The notes beneath the pieces were generated by a model. The model had not been told where the DNA came from. It searched no databases and was given only the letters and a program-made list of their open reading frames with translations. A stretch of 31,413 nt of DNA, from positions 149,405 to 180,817 of the forward strand of contig NW_019775598.1 in the NCBI RefSeq assembly GCF_001039355.2, given 5' to 3'. A program made the position numbers and the translations under genes. This DNA comes from Lingula anatina (taxonomy: Eukaryota; Brachiopoda; Lingulata; Lingulida; Lingulidae). Shown here in pieces: positions 1 through 10,640 of this stretch. Within the stretch, counting starts at the first letter, position 1; every line of letters starts with the position of its first letter.

Positions 1-363
1 GCCCTGTCCTTATCAGTGGAAATGCAAGACTTGTACCACTGTAAGAGGTCTGAAGAGATATAACATATGTCATTTGTAAAGTTTGCTTCCTTGATATGCA
101 GTGTCAGAGCTGTAATGATGGGGGCATGTTTTCTAAAAAGTACCAACCTATGTGTTAATGGCTGTGTAATGTTATTTGAAATAATATGGAGGAGGCAGAA
201 AATTTCTCATTAACCTCTCCTTAAAAATATCCTGTTACGGGTGTGTTTGGGGGTAAAAAATGGTAGGATATTAAAACTTGGCATATAATATCAGATTAGC
301 ATATACTATGTAACATTTGAGAGAAATGGTTTAACACATATACCTATTTACATCATCTTCCAG
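1..363 (+). other. Intron upstream of the first visible IARS1 exon
   Basis: AT-rich sequence ending in a CAG acceptor at 361-363. The expected upstream IARS1 coding segment (ending in the GW of GWFYTLL) is not recognisable here, so the preceding exon is outside the window. Nothing else is seen. Confidence 0.7.
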
Positions 364-3300
364 GTTCTACACTCTCCTAGTGCTGAGCACATCTCTGTTT
401 GGAAAGCCACCTTTCAAGAACCTGATTGCCAATGGGCTTGTCTTGGCTGCGTAAGTGGACTCTCTCTCTCTTTTCTCTCTTTCTCTCTCTCAACTCTTCA
501 CTTAATATTATATCAGTAAACAGTACTCACTTAATATATTATTATACATTGTGTATGCGGAGCCTCTAGCAGATCTGTTTATTATGTTTTATCCAAATAT
601 TTGCAGAGATGGCCAGAAGATGAGTAAGAGTAAGAAGAACTATCCAGACCCCATGCTGGTGGTCAACAAATATGGAGCAGATGCACTGAGGTGAGATTAG
701 TATATCTTCCTCCTATGGCTGATAGTGTGGTGTCTTTGATCTTTTAATTTAAATTTCTACTTAATAATATGCCTTAGTCTATGATATGTATGATATTTTT
801 TGATCAAGTGGTTAGTCAGGGATGTCTTGTCTTCAAGTTGTGCCCGTCTATCTTTTTGGCAGTCATGTACCATCAATTCATATGTTAGTTGATGTCATCT
901 TCCAAAAGTTTCAAATATAGACTGTCTTATTATTTATTTCTATTAGGCCTAAACAGTAAGCCAAAAATTTGTAATATTTTGTGATGCACAGAACATCTGA
1001 TGCTCCACAATAAGAAAATTTGTAATAAGTGTTCAAGTTGTGTTGTCATCTTTTGCCAGATTGTATCTGATCAACTCTCCAGTGGTGAGGGCAGAAAGCC
1101 TGCGCTTTAAGGAGGAGGGCGTCCGCGACATTTTGAAAGATGTTTTCCTCCCATGGTTTAATGCCTACAGGTTCTTAATGCAGAATGCTGAGAGATTGGA
1201 GAGGGTGAGTGAAAAGATCACTGACACTCATTTTTTTCTTGAATTGACAGAAACGTTCAATTTATTTAACAGCCCTGATGGATACCTCCATTTCTCTTTA
1301 AAAAAGTTTTAAAAAGGAATTTATTGATAAGATTTGTAAACTTTGAGATAAGGGCAAAATAACACTTTCAGACTGTTACTTTTAGTAGCTAGTATAGAAA
1401 ATCTGCTACTTCTAAAACTAATACTATGGATAATTGTTCAGAAAATAGTGGAAGAAGTTTTAGCTACACAATCATGAAATATGTCTCCCCATAAACCACC
1501 CTAAGTCCTAATCAAGGAAAAGTACAACATACTATTCTTTGGCAAATTGAAATGTATAATTTGTTCAACATTGTCTCAAATTTACAATTCTAAAGAAAGC
1601 CTGCCTTAATCAATATAAATGCACTCTCCAACTCAAAGCCTAACATCAGGTATAACGAAGAATTAGAAATTAATGTAAAAATGTTATATATATTTCTGTT
1701 GTAGGAAGAAGGAGTTCAGTTCCTGTATAATGAGAAAAAGGTAGAGCTGTCCACAAACTACATGGATCACTGGATTCTCTCCTTCACTCAGTCACTTATT
1801 AAATATGTGAGGGATGAAATGGCAGGTGGGTTCACCTAGGGAAATACCACTAGATGACTAACAAATATACAGTATTAACTCAGTCTTTTCAGCGGGCAAA
1901 AAATTAGCCGACTTTCAGATACATAATTTTATAATCACAAAAATTATATTTTTGTATAGCATTTGTAATGCTTTTCTGCATAAAATGGAACTATAGTGTA
2001 CCATGCTTCTTAATTTTGTTCCTACCACTCAACAGGGTGTTCATATTTTAAGAAATTATGACTTCAAAAATACAGTATTTAAATTTACAATTTTTAATTT
2101 TTCCCATTAAAAAGATAAAGTAATAGTTATTTGACATAAATTTTTACGTGGTCTTTTACCAACATATTATACAACCATGTGAAGAATTAATTGAGAAAAC
2201 ACTAAATATAATAACACAGACCCCTAACAACATTATATATTCCATATATCTGTCCTGCTACATTCCAGCCTTTCATTTGTATGCTGTGGTCCTGGCGAAG
2301 TTTACAACATTATATATTCATATATATTATCTTTATCCTGCTATATTCCAGCCTATCATCTGTATACTGTGGTCCCAAAGCTGGTGAAGTTTGTGGAACA
2401 GCTGACCAACTGGTATGTCAGGATGAACAGGAAGAGGCTCAAGGTGAGACTCTGTTACACCTTGCTCTGTTGGATGATGTAAACTGATAGGTATATCCCA
2501 ACAAGTGAAGTTTTCATTCAAGTAATTGCTTAGTCAGTCCCTGCACTTGGATTTGGTATTATTGTACCACCAGCGTTAGCGCTGGCGGTACACATGGTTT
2601 CGGTCTCGTCCGGATCGTTCCGCCGGCTCCGCCGGCTCCGCCGGACGGCTACCGTTACCGCTTCTCCTCCTAGACGGTAAGGCCCCCCATACTCATCTCA
2701 TGGATTTAGGTCACCTATAATCTGAACTCGTTCCACGTAAAATTTGGGCTTTGTCGGTATTGGGGTCTGGGTGTGGCACTCATTGCAATGCACCCTTGTC
2801 TAAAAATGGCAAAATTAAATGCTAATTATCTACCCTACGGAAGGAGTTATGGGAAAAATTTCTATAGACGGCTTTCCAAAAGTCATATGTGTAGATTTCA
2901 AATATACCCTTGGATTTGACCTTTGACCTTTACTTCAAGGTCAAATGGGCCAAAATTTTCAAAAAAATGAAATTTTTTACGAAAAAAATTTTTTTTGCCC
3001 TGTTATTCAGACACCACACAGACTTAACCAATAATATTATTGGAAAGTGTTACCCTTCAGGTCATCTTTCATCTCCATGAATTTGGGGTCAATCGGTGCA
3101 TTTTCACAGGAGTAGCGGCCATAAGATACCGAAACTGAAAACTGTCTCTAATTCGGGAACCGTTAATGCTAGAGACCCATTCTTTTTTGCATTTTGTAGA
3201 GCATGTAAAGCCCAACACTGGAGGTGGTCTCGGTTTTTTTGTATTCCATACGGTTTTCGAGTTACGCTGTATCAAAAAGTACATATTGGTGGTGAAAGGA

Positions 3301-6300
3301 AAATGTACGGAAGCCCACTGGTGCCATATGTAGAAAAAAAAATTATCTCGAAATTTCGAGATACTATTTTGAAATTTGAACAAAAAAATTTACCACCAGC
3401 GTTAGCGCTGGCGGTACACATGGTTTCGGTCCCGTCCGGTCCGTTCCGCCGGCTCCGCCGCCATGTTACCGTTACCGCTTCTCCTCCTAGACGGTAAGGG
3501 CCCCCGTACCCATCTCATGGATTTAGGTCACCTATAATCTCAACTCGTTCCACGTAAAATTTGGGCTTTGTCGGTATTGGGGTCTGGGTGTGGCACTCAT
3601 TGCAATGCACCCTTGTCTAAAAATGGCAAAATTAAATGCTAATTATCTACCCTACGGAAGGAGTTATGGGAAAAATTTCTATAGACGGCTTTCCAAAAGT
3701 CATATGTGTAGATTTCAAATATACCCTTGGATTTGACCTTTGACCTTTACTTCAAGGTCAAATGGGCCAAAATTTTCAAAAAAATGAAATTTTTTACGAA
3801 AAAAAATTTTTTTGCCCTGTTATTCAGACACCACACAGACTTAACCAATAATATTATTGGAAAGTGTTACCCTTCAGGTCATCTTTCATCTCCATGAATT
3901 TGGGGTCAATCGGTGCATTTTCACAGGAGTAGCGGCCATAAGATACCGAAACTGAAAACTGTCTCTAATTCGGGAACCGTTAATGCTAGAGACCCATTCT
4001 TTTTTGCATTTTGTAGAGCATGTAAAGCCCAACACTGGAGGTGGTCTCCGTTTTTTTGTATTCCATACGGTTTTCGAGTTACGCTGTATCAAAAAGTACA
4101 TATTGGTGGTGAAAGCAAAATGTGCAGTACGGTAATGGATAATAAATTTTGAACTCCGGAAAAATAAAACATAAGGCTTGGCAAAGCAGACAACTTGTGG
4201 TCAAAAATGACATTATTTCATCAAATTTGAACATCTGGAACTTCAGAGCACCTCCCATTTCAAGAATTTTGACCAAAATGACCTTTTCTTTATTTTAATT
4301 AATTTTTTCTGTAGGAAATTTATGGCACATTATGGTAACTCCAAAATTATAACATTTAGTCCCTTATATCTCCAAAACTGGCAGAGATAGGTCCATAGTT
4401 ACTATTGAACTTGAATAGGAAGTCATATACTGGCAATCTATGTGTGACCTTCAAATTGACCTTTGACCTACTTATAATCATGAACTGAACTCTGCTAATT
4501 TCTTTCTCTTTTAACTCCAAACCTGGCAGAGATAGGTCCATAGTTACTATTGAAGTTGAATAGGAAGTCATATACTGGCAATTTACTGCGACCTTGAAAT
4601 TGACCTTTGACCTACCTTACGATGAACTTAACTTTGATTGTACCATTTTAAGTTATATATATTTTTTTGCGTATTTTGAAAATTCTTGTTGATTGCATTT
4701 TTATAGCTTGTCAAGCATAAGACTGGTGGCTGTGTCCCTTATTTTGTGTATGTGGGGGTCTATACGAATGCGCTTGCTCCAGCTGGTGGTACAATATTCG
4801 GAGGCGGTATCGCCTCTCTGATCCTCTAGTTTAAACCATTTTTGAAGCATTAGATTTGTTCCAATGACTGGGGAGTCATTAAAACTGTCATGTCTTCCTG
4901 TACTTTTCAGAAGGAAAATGAATGCAGACTTTTATGTGAAGTTTTATTTATTTATTTATTTTTTTGTCATTTTGAAGTTTTAAATTGGGAAAGATGAGTG
5001 GCTCTCTGCAGGATATATATATATTTAGTTGACTTCAGGAAATTCTAAGATGTGTATAGTACACTTTTAAGAATTCTTATAAGTCTACACCAATTTTAAG
5101 ATTCAAGTTGCTTTTTGACAAAGGCCCCAGAAAAGGTGATCAAAAATTAAATGGTACACTGTATTAGTATGGGCTGTTATATTCTGTTTACAGGGAGACA
5201 CGGGACTTCAGGATTGTCACAAGGCCATAGAGACGTTGTTTGGAGTGTTATATGCCATGGTGAAGGTCATGGTAAGTTTGATGGCAGTGTCAACATATTA
5301 AGTCCATGTGATAAGGGGAGAGGGGATTCTGGTTATACTCAGAGGCTAGCTATATAAGCAGGATACAAGAAGCCTTGCTGTTTTGGAATTTTAGTGTAGA
5401 AGCATATTTTAATTCATATTTTCTGTCTTGAAACCCAATTTTTGCTGATGAATTATTTTTCATGGTTGAACTTAAATATTAAAATGTTTACTTTCTTTGT
5501 TGTCTCAAGCACTATATATCCAACAGAAAAAAAATCCACTGTTGAGTGTTATTTTCTAATTGGCATTTTTATGCTGTCTCAGGGAACTATTTATCCAATT
5601 GAAAACTTTACTGTAACAGTTAAGTGTTATATCCTAGTGTTATATCCTAATGGACATTTTCTGTGCTGTCTCAGGCCCCCTTCATCCCGTTCCTGACAGA
5701 GCACATGTACCAGAGTCTGAAGAAGCTGATAGACCCAGAGGCAGTACAGGGCACTGATACTGACAGTGTCCATTACCTTATGTTACCTGTAGCCAGGTGA
5801 GATGAATTAATTCAGTTTATCTCGATTTGTCATATTTCAATGGAATTGATGATAAAAGTCAAATGTTTATAAATACATTTTACACATTCTTATGTAAATG
5901 CTATAGACATTCATATATTATGCAAATTTACTGTTTTTAATTTTTGGGAAAAATAATTTTTTTATATGTTCATGTTTTCTTCTGTCCAAACCTAGGGAAG
6001 TGGGAGGGGGGGACCAGTTGCTATCAAACGAGTTTTGTTGTGAACACCCTTTTCTTATGCCATAAGCTTGACCACAGTGAAATAATTTTTAAAAACTTGA
6101 TATTTTTCCCCAGAGAGTCTCTGATAGACACTAAGGTAGAGATGGCTGTCCAGAGGATGCAGACAGTGATAGAGCTGGGCCGTATCATCAGAGACAGAAA
6201 GACACTGCCTCTTAAGGTACACTACCTGTAAAGTAGTCAGTTATGATGATGCCACTTAACAGAAATTCGATTTATCTGGAAAATTATTTTAGTAGTCTAG

Positions 6301-9300
6301 GTATTGTTTTACCTATTCAGTGTTTGCTATTATGTGTTTTATCTGTTATTGGACATATACAGAAATAAACAGATCAAATTAATGAACGAATAAATATTGA
6401 GCCAAGTAAGTAAATATATGAATGGAATATGAAATATACAGCATGATAGTCATGTAATTATAGCTGTACTGTTTTATATCTGTGTTCCATGTTAGTACCC
6501 ACTGAAGGAGGTAGTGGTCATTCACAAAGATGACCGCGTGTTAGAGGATGTGAGATCACTCAAGCAGTATATTCTGGAGGTAAGTATAAGTATTGGAGAT
6601 AAATAGAATTTTTGAGAAATATTTGGTGAAGACTGTGACCGAAGATCTGTTATACTTTCTATAACACGTGGGCACATGTGATATGATGGAAGTTATTATA
6701 ATTATAAAGATAAGATACAACATATCCCTTAATTTTCTGTGCAAAGTTTAATTGTTTACAAAAATTGGAGACAACCTGTATAAAAGCACTAAAATCATGA
6801 AAGCCATTGTACCACTTGTTGGTGGTTCATACCTAGGAGAGGAGCTAACACCTCTCCAATTCTCTAATTTGCGTTTCTTTATAGGAGCTCAATGTGAAAG
6901 AAGTCACAACCACGACAGACAAAGAAAAATATGGTGTTCATCTCAGGGCCGAACCAGACCACAAGACCCTGGGAGCTCGCCTGAAGGGAGCATTCAAATC
7001 AGTCACCAAGAGCATCAAAGAACTGACCGATGCCCAGTTGCAGCAGTTTTTGAAGACAGGAGAGATAGTTGTAGATGGACATACTCTGGCACATGAAGAT
7101 TTGCGTATCATGTACACATTTGATGCAGAGAAAGATGGCACCCCAAGTCACTATGAGGCACACTCGGATAATGATGTAAGGCATAGTTTATCCTGCCCAT
7201 CTTTTATATGGTCACATTTTTTGACATGAAGATGTGAATGTGTAATCAAGGTCTTAGGGCGCATTCCCATTGAAACTATCGGTCTGCATAGATCGATCCA
7301 ACTTCGAAGGGACTCTTGCTGAATGCAATCAGTTAAACGGATTAACACGCCTTAATTACATTGATTTATGGGATTGAAAGATAAATGTGACCCTATTACT
7401 TCAAAATATTTTACAATAATCACTTAGGCTTGAGAACTTTGCCTCTGTTTAAAACATAAAGAATCGACTTGTTGCCTTGGTTACAGATCCTGGTTCTGCT
7501 GGACATCAGTCCTGACCAGTCCATGCTGGACGAAGGAATAGCCAGGGAGGTCTGCAACCGCATACAGAAACTGAGGAAAAAGGCAAGTATGAGACAGTAT
7601 GGTCACTTATTACGTAGAGTCAGGTGACTCTGCAAGCAGACATTGGATCGGAATCTTTACTCCACACGCTGAAAGGAACATGTTAGACAAAAAAACAGTC
7701 TTGAATATTTTAAATCTCTTAAATGTAATGGTTTATGTAATACAATAAAGTAACACAAATACAGGCAAGAATGAGAATGATCGCTTATAGACATTACAAA
7801 ATAGAGATTGTGAAATTAGAAAAAAATAAATAAAAAAATAACACAGTACCAGACACACCAGGTGATATATCTTAGGTTAAGCTGACTTCACACATTTGTC
7901 CTGTTTACATGCCTGAAAATATGGAAGGATTATATAAAATAAGAACCTTAAATTAATTTTTTCTTGACAAAGGCCTTACTCAGTTGGTTTCATTTTCTAA
8001 ATTTCTCCATCCTTCTTCCAGGCCAAGCTGGTGCCAGCAGATGACATCACAGTGTACTACAATGCAACCCCAGCACTTGAAGACATCATCAAGAACTTTA
8101 CAGAATTTTTAGTCGGCACGCTGAAGAAACCCCTGTTGCCTTACCCCGTCATGGAGAACGCCCAGTTGATAATACAGGAGACAACGCAGGTAAAGAACAT
8201 GTTGATTTCTGAAAAAATTTTTATTGAGTAAGTATTTTTTGTTTTTAAATTGATAATGAAGTGACAATTATAAGGCACTGTTTACTACCTTCAATTTTAA
8301 TAGCACATGTACTGTTTCATAAATAGTGATCATTTTGCACTGTTGCAGGTGAAGAACGACACGCTGAAGAATGAAACCCTTGAAATCTCCATTGTGAAAG
8401 GCAGCTCAGCAGGTGTGTGAGAAGTGGTGACAGTTATAGAGCAAGGATCCCTTGTAAAATGATTAATGCTAATTTAGATTGTCTTATATAAGTTCAGTAT
8501 AAAAAGGCAAATTAATTTGAGACTTGCTCTGTGATTTATGATATTTCATAAATTTATGAGAATAATTAAAAGCAGTGCTGCACATATGTCAGGGAATGGT
8601 ACCCTTAACATGTGGTTCATTTGAATTTTTTGTTTTACTCTGTACAGTTTCATCTAAATGTTAAAAAAATATTATTAAACAGCATAATATGGGTTTCCTT
8701 CAAATGCATATTAAAACATTTTTTTAAATCATTCTATCCTCTTGTAGGGGATGAAAGTGTACTGAGCAATGGTCCAGCCTGCAGCTATGTGGACATAGTT
8801 CTCAGTGATCATGGCAACAAGCAAGCTACAGTTCTGCTGGAAAACCCTAGGGGGCACCACCAGCTAACAACAGAGGAGCTCAAAGATAGGGTGAGGTCTG
8901 CTACACAGTTCAGACAGTAGAGAAGTTAATATACTGTACAGTAAACTGTATGGGTTATCTTCAGTTGCATCAGAATATTTATTATTAAGGGGGCACAGTG
9001 TAATATTTCTTTAGATGCGATTTAGAAGAATAAATTTATTTGAACAGCATATGTAAGTTTTAGTGAGCAGGAGTTTTCATCCCTGAGCCAGCATTGCAGT
9101 AAGGCATCTCACAATAATAATTACTCAATCCAGTGGAAGTAGAAGTTACTACATTACTCATCAGTCGTTTTGCCGGAGTGAGGTCAACTGATGGATGTTT
9201 TTCCTCATTTTAGAATGAAATTTATATAATATTTAAGAATGCTTAGATAATTCAGTTTTCCTTCCTCAGGTTGGGATCATATACGGTGTTCAAGGAAAAC

Positions 9301-10218
9301 ATGTCTCATTATTTCAAGCAAGTAGTGGCAAAGAGGTAGCACGTGGTACAGATCTGAGGACCTTGACCTCCTTGACCTTGAGTGCCTCGTTGTCAGGGAA
9401 ACCAGGTCAGTAGTGCTTCACGGAAATATACACATACTGTGTCTGAGTTAGACAGCTTTATTGTTCCAGTCCTGTATGATGAATAAAGACACAGCATACG
9501 TTGCAAAATGTGAAAACTTTTTGGAAAAAAAATGTATTTGAAATTTTTAAGAATGAATACTTATTATGTTTTCAGGAAATTGCTCATCAGAAACATTTTG
9601 ATTATTTATATATATTTTGATTTTTACAAATTGTTTTTTGTCCCCAGGTCAGATTGATAACACCCTGGTCAGCAATGGGTCTGGGCCAGCATGTCGTTAT
9701 GTCAATGTCCAGCTGGTCAGCGTGGAGCCCAGAGGAGGGGTGACCTGTAAAGTAGGAACTGTACTGCTGGAAAACCCACCAAAGGAATACCTTCTGGACA
9801 CTGCAGGCCTTCTGCACCAGGTAATGCATTCTACTAAAAAGAAAATTGTTATTTTTTTTTGGAAATAGGCTGTACAGATTTTGAAATGAAAGCAGCAGTA
9901 GTAGTGAAAACTGTAAATGTTGTTTGGACATTGAAAATTACCCAAGTTTTTTTTCAACATTATTTGGTTTTCATTTATGACTGTTTATTTCAGAATCTTT
10001 AGAAACAGTTTTTACAAAACAAAAGAAGAGTTTCTAGTAAAAACTATATAAAAAAACTGATGTTGTATGTCTTTTTCTCCACTCCACAGGTCCAGGTTTT
10101 GTTTGGACTGCAAGGGAAAAAGTTGACATTTTACTGCACAAAAGACAAGCAGGAGCCAGTTACAGAGAAGTCAAATCTTGCTTCTCTACATTCAAAAACT
10201 TTATATGTATTTGGATGA
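364..10218 (+). CDS. IARS1: Cytosolic isoleucine--tRNA ligase, C-terminal 17 exons (5' end outside window)
   Basis: Charges tRNA-Ile with isoleucine in the cytosol; in animals it belongs to the multisynthetase complex. Exons read from splice sites and protein similarity: 364-450, 607-690, 1060-1204, 1705-1825, 2352-2443, 5194-5271, 5675-5796, 6114-6216, 6496-6579, 6885-7175, 7487-7582, 8022-8189, 8349-8412, 8748-8890, 9270-9405, 9648-9820, 10090-10218 (TGA 10216-10218). They total 2116 nt, about 704 residues; the animal protein is about 1260, so the Rossmann/editing half lies upstream. The second exon holds the class I signature KMSKS (context [14 protein letters not shown]). Following exons match the anticodon-binding region ([33 protein letters not shown]), then the eukaryotic extension ([15 protein letters not shown]) and two UNE-I repeats. 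All phases join without a frameshift. The intron after 7582 has a GC donor. The protein match rests on recalled family sequence, not a search. Confidence 0.96.
459..491. repeat. CT-rich microsatellite in IARS1 intron
   Basis: Interrupted CT dinucleotide run starting 8 bases after the GTAAGT donor of the exon ending at 450. It sits near the donor, not the acceptor, so it is not a polypyrimidine tract. Confidence 0.8.
691..1704. other. IARS1 introns 691-1059 and 1205-1704
   Basis: Two ordinary AT-rich introns flanking the exon at 1060-1204. The open frame in this area runs past the exon's GTGAGT donor at 1205 and has no independent coding support. No repeat or RNA gene seen. Confidence 0.7.
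2227..2392 (+). repeat. Tandem duplication of an intron 3' end plus the start of the next exon
   Basis: Two adjacent, diverged units (about 2227-2304 and 2305-2392) each contain an ACAACATTATATATTC block, a CCTGCTA(C/T)ATTCCAG acceptor and the start of the exon. The second unit is the functional acceptor and exon start ([14 protein letters not shown]). The first encodes a decayed [12 protein letters not shown] missing two residues and has no following donor. It is a relic of a local duplication across the splice site. Confidence 0.8.
2917..2929 (-). promoter_or_regulatory. DR1 nuclear-receptor motif (first of four)
   Basis: TGACCTTTGACCT, which on the minus strand reads AGGTCAAAGGTCA, the consensus DR1 element bound by RXR/HNF4/COUP-TF-type receptors. 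Identical 13-mers occur at 3734-3746, 4457-4469 and 4601-4613. The first two are followed by CAAGGTCAAA, a further half-site. Whether any is used is unknown; they may simply be part of the transposon sequence. Confidence 0.5.
3344..3363. repeat. Perfect 20-bp palindrome
   Basis: TATCTCGAAATTTCGAGATA reads the same on both strands. It lies in the unique 80-base spacer between the two long direct repeats, 28 bases before the second copy starts at 3391. Confidence 0.85.
4370..4640 (+). repeat. Short direct repeat, two copies, period 147
   Basis: Unit 1 starts at 4370 (CTCCAAAACTGGCAGAGATAGG) and unit 2 at 4517 (CTCCAAACCTGGCAGAGATAG). Both continue with TCCATAGTTACTATTGAA, AATAGGAAGTCATATACTGG and a DR1 motif. 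Similarity fades around 4620-4640. This is the core tandem repeat expected in many non-autonomous Helentrons. Confidence 0.88.
5490..5674 (+). repeat. Tandemly repeated 3' splice-site region (three acceptor-like copies)
   Basis: Three diverged copies of a pyrimidine-rich segment ending in GTCTCA(A)G lie at about 5495-5507, 5573-5582 and 5665-5674. The first two are each followed by related sequence (CTATATATCCAA or CTATTTATCCAA, then AGTGTTAT..TCTAAT). Only the third is the true acceptor of the exon at 5675. Use of the middle copy would add 92 nt and shift the frame. Confidence 0.75.
5797..9647. other. Remaining IARS1 introns, no embedded features seen
   Basis: Introns between the exons listed for IARS1 in this stretch are 150-440 bases and AT-rich. 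No RNA gene, transposon end or conserved ORF was recognised in them. Small open frames here are exon read-through or the reverse complement of exons. Confidence 0.6.
7583..8021 (+). other. IARS1: GC-AG intron in IARS1
   Basis: The exon ends LRKK (…AAAAAG) and the intron begins GCAAGT instead of GTAAGT; the acceptor is CTTCCAG before GCCAAGCTGGTGCC. The protein junction [17 protein letters not shown] fits the family only with this donor. The flanks (AAG before, AAGT after GC) match the strong context usual for GC donors. Confidence 0.92.
8748..10218 (+). other. IARS1: Two tandem UNE-I (ubiquitin-like) repeats of IARS1
   Basis: Two consecutive exon pairs encode related segments. Exons 8748-8890 and 9270-9405 give [15 protein letters not shown], then TVLLENPRG, then [16 protein letters not shown]. 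Exons 9648-9820 and 10090-10218 give [17 protein letters not shown], then TVLLENPPK, then [16 protein letters not shown]. Both pairs have a phase-1 intron before the first exon and a phase-0 intron between the two exons, so the repeat arose with its introns. Such appended domains anchor eukaryotic IARS in the multisynthetase complex (family knowledge); nothing here tests that. Confidence 0.85.
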
Positions 10219-10608
10219 AATCCTGCAGGAATGACACCATGAATGATATATGTAAAATGGCACACTCTCCTGGATTAATAAGAGACACTACACCAAGATA
10301 GATATTTTTTCCTTTTGGTTAAAAAAACACAAAATCAGAAGACGGTGCAAACAATGCAACTGTGCTAAAATTATTAAGTTTGTGTTATTTTCAGCATATC
10401 CCCCTCCCTTGAAAAAAGTAGGTAAGGGGCTCAATCCTGAAATCACAAATGGACAATATGATATGCTGATGGGAATCATACATGCCAAATATAAGTTACC
10501 AAATGACAATTGCAGATGTTGACGGGAAAAGTGTTCAGAACTGAGTAATGATACGATGTTCTGTTGAAACTAATGAAATTGTGAAGCCAATGTAAGAAAT
10601 GATGTCAA

Positions 10609-10614
10609 AATAAA
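10609..10614 (+). terminator. IARS1: Likely IARS1 poly(A) signal
   Basis: AATAAA, about 390 bases downstream of the IARS1 stop and the first canonical hexamer in the 3' flank. It implies a 3' UTR of roughly 0.4 kb. The cleavage site cannot be seen. Confidence 0.55.
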
Positions 10615-10640
10615 CTATGAGAAACCTTGAAAATTTTAAA

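Larger units (their letters stand above)
2565..4133 (+). repeat. Large direct repeat (about 0.75 kb, two copies, period 826)
   Basis: The segment from 2565 (TACCACCAGCGTTAGCGCTGG) to about 3310 recurs nearly identically from 3391 to about 4133. Differences are few: a shorter GCCGGCTCC-rich run in copy 2 and scattered substitutions. The 80 bases between the copies (3311-3390) are unique and include a 20-bp palindrome. Copy 2 continues into the rest of the element while copy 1 is cut off, which suggests a head-to-tail dimer or a nested insertion. Confidence 0.92.
2560..4829 (+). mobile_element. Helitron/Helentron-like non-autonomous element inside an IARS1 intron
   Basis: The left end carries TTGTACCACCAGC (2562-2574). 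The exact inverted copy GCTGGTGGTACAA lies at 4782-4794 and is followed within a few bases by a 6-bp-stem hairpin (GAGGCG GTAT CGCCTC, 4801-4816) and then CTAG before a T (4826-4829). Subterminal inverted repeats placed inside a 3' hairpin, with a CTRR-type end, are typical of Helentron-associated elements. The left subterminal repeat is followed by its own hairpin (ACCACCAGCG TTAG CGCTGGCGGT). The body holds long and short direct repeats and no coding potential. An alternative reading is a TA-flanked MITE, since TA borders both inverted repeats (2560-2561 and 4795-4796). Confidence 0.55.

Noticed and set aside
3069-4101. Overlapping open frames on both strands in the large direct repeat
   Set aside because: They occur because the two repeat copies share sequence. 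They show no domain, end arbitrarily and overlap on opposite strands within a non-coding transposon body.
6894-7229. Open frames overlapping the 291-base IARS1 exon in other frames or on the minus strand
   Set aside because: Shadows of the IARS1 exon, or extension of its frame past the GTAAGG donor.
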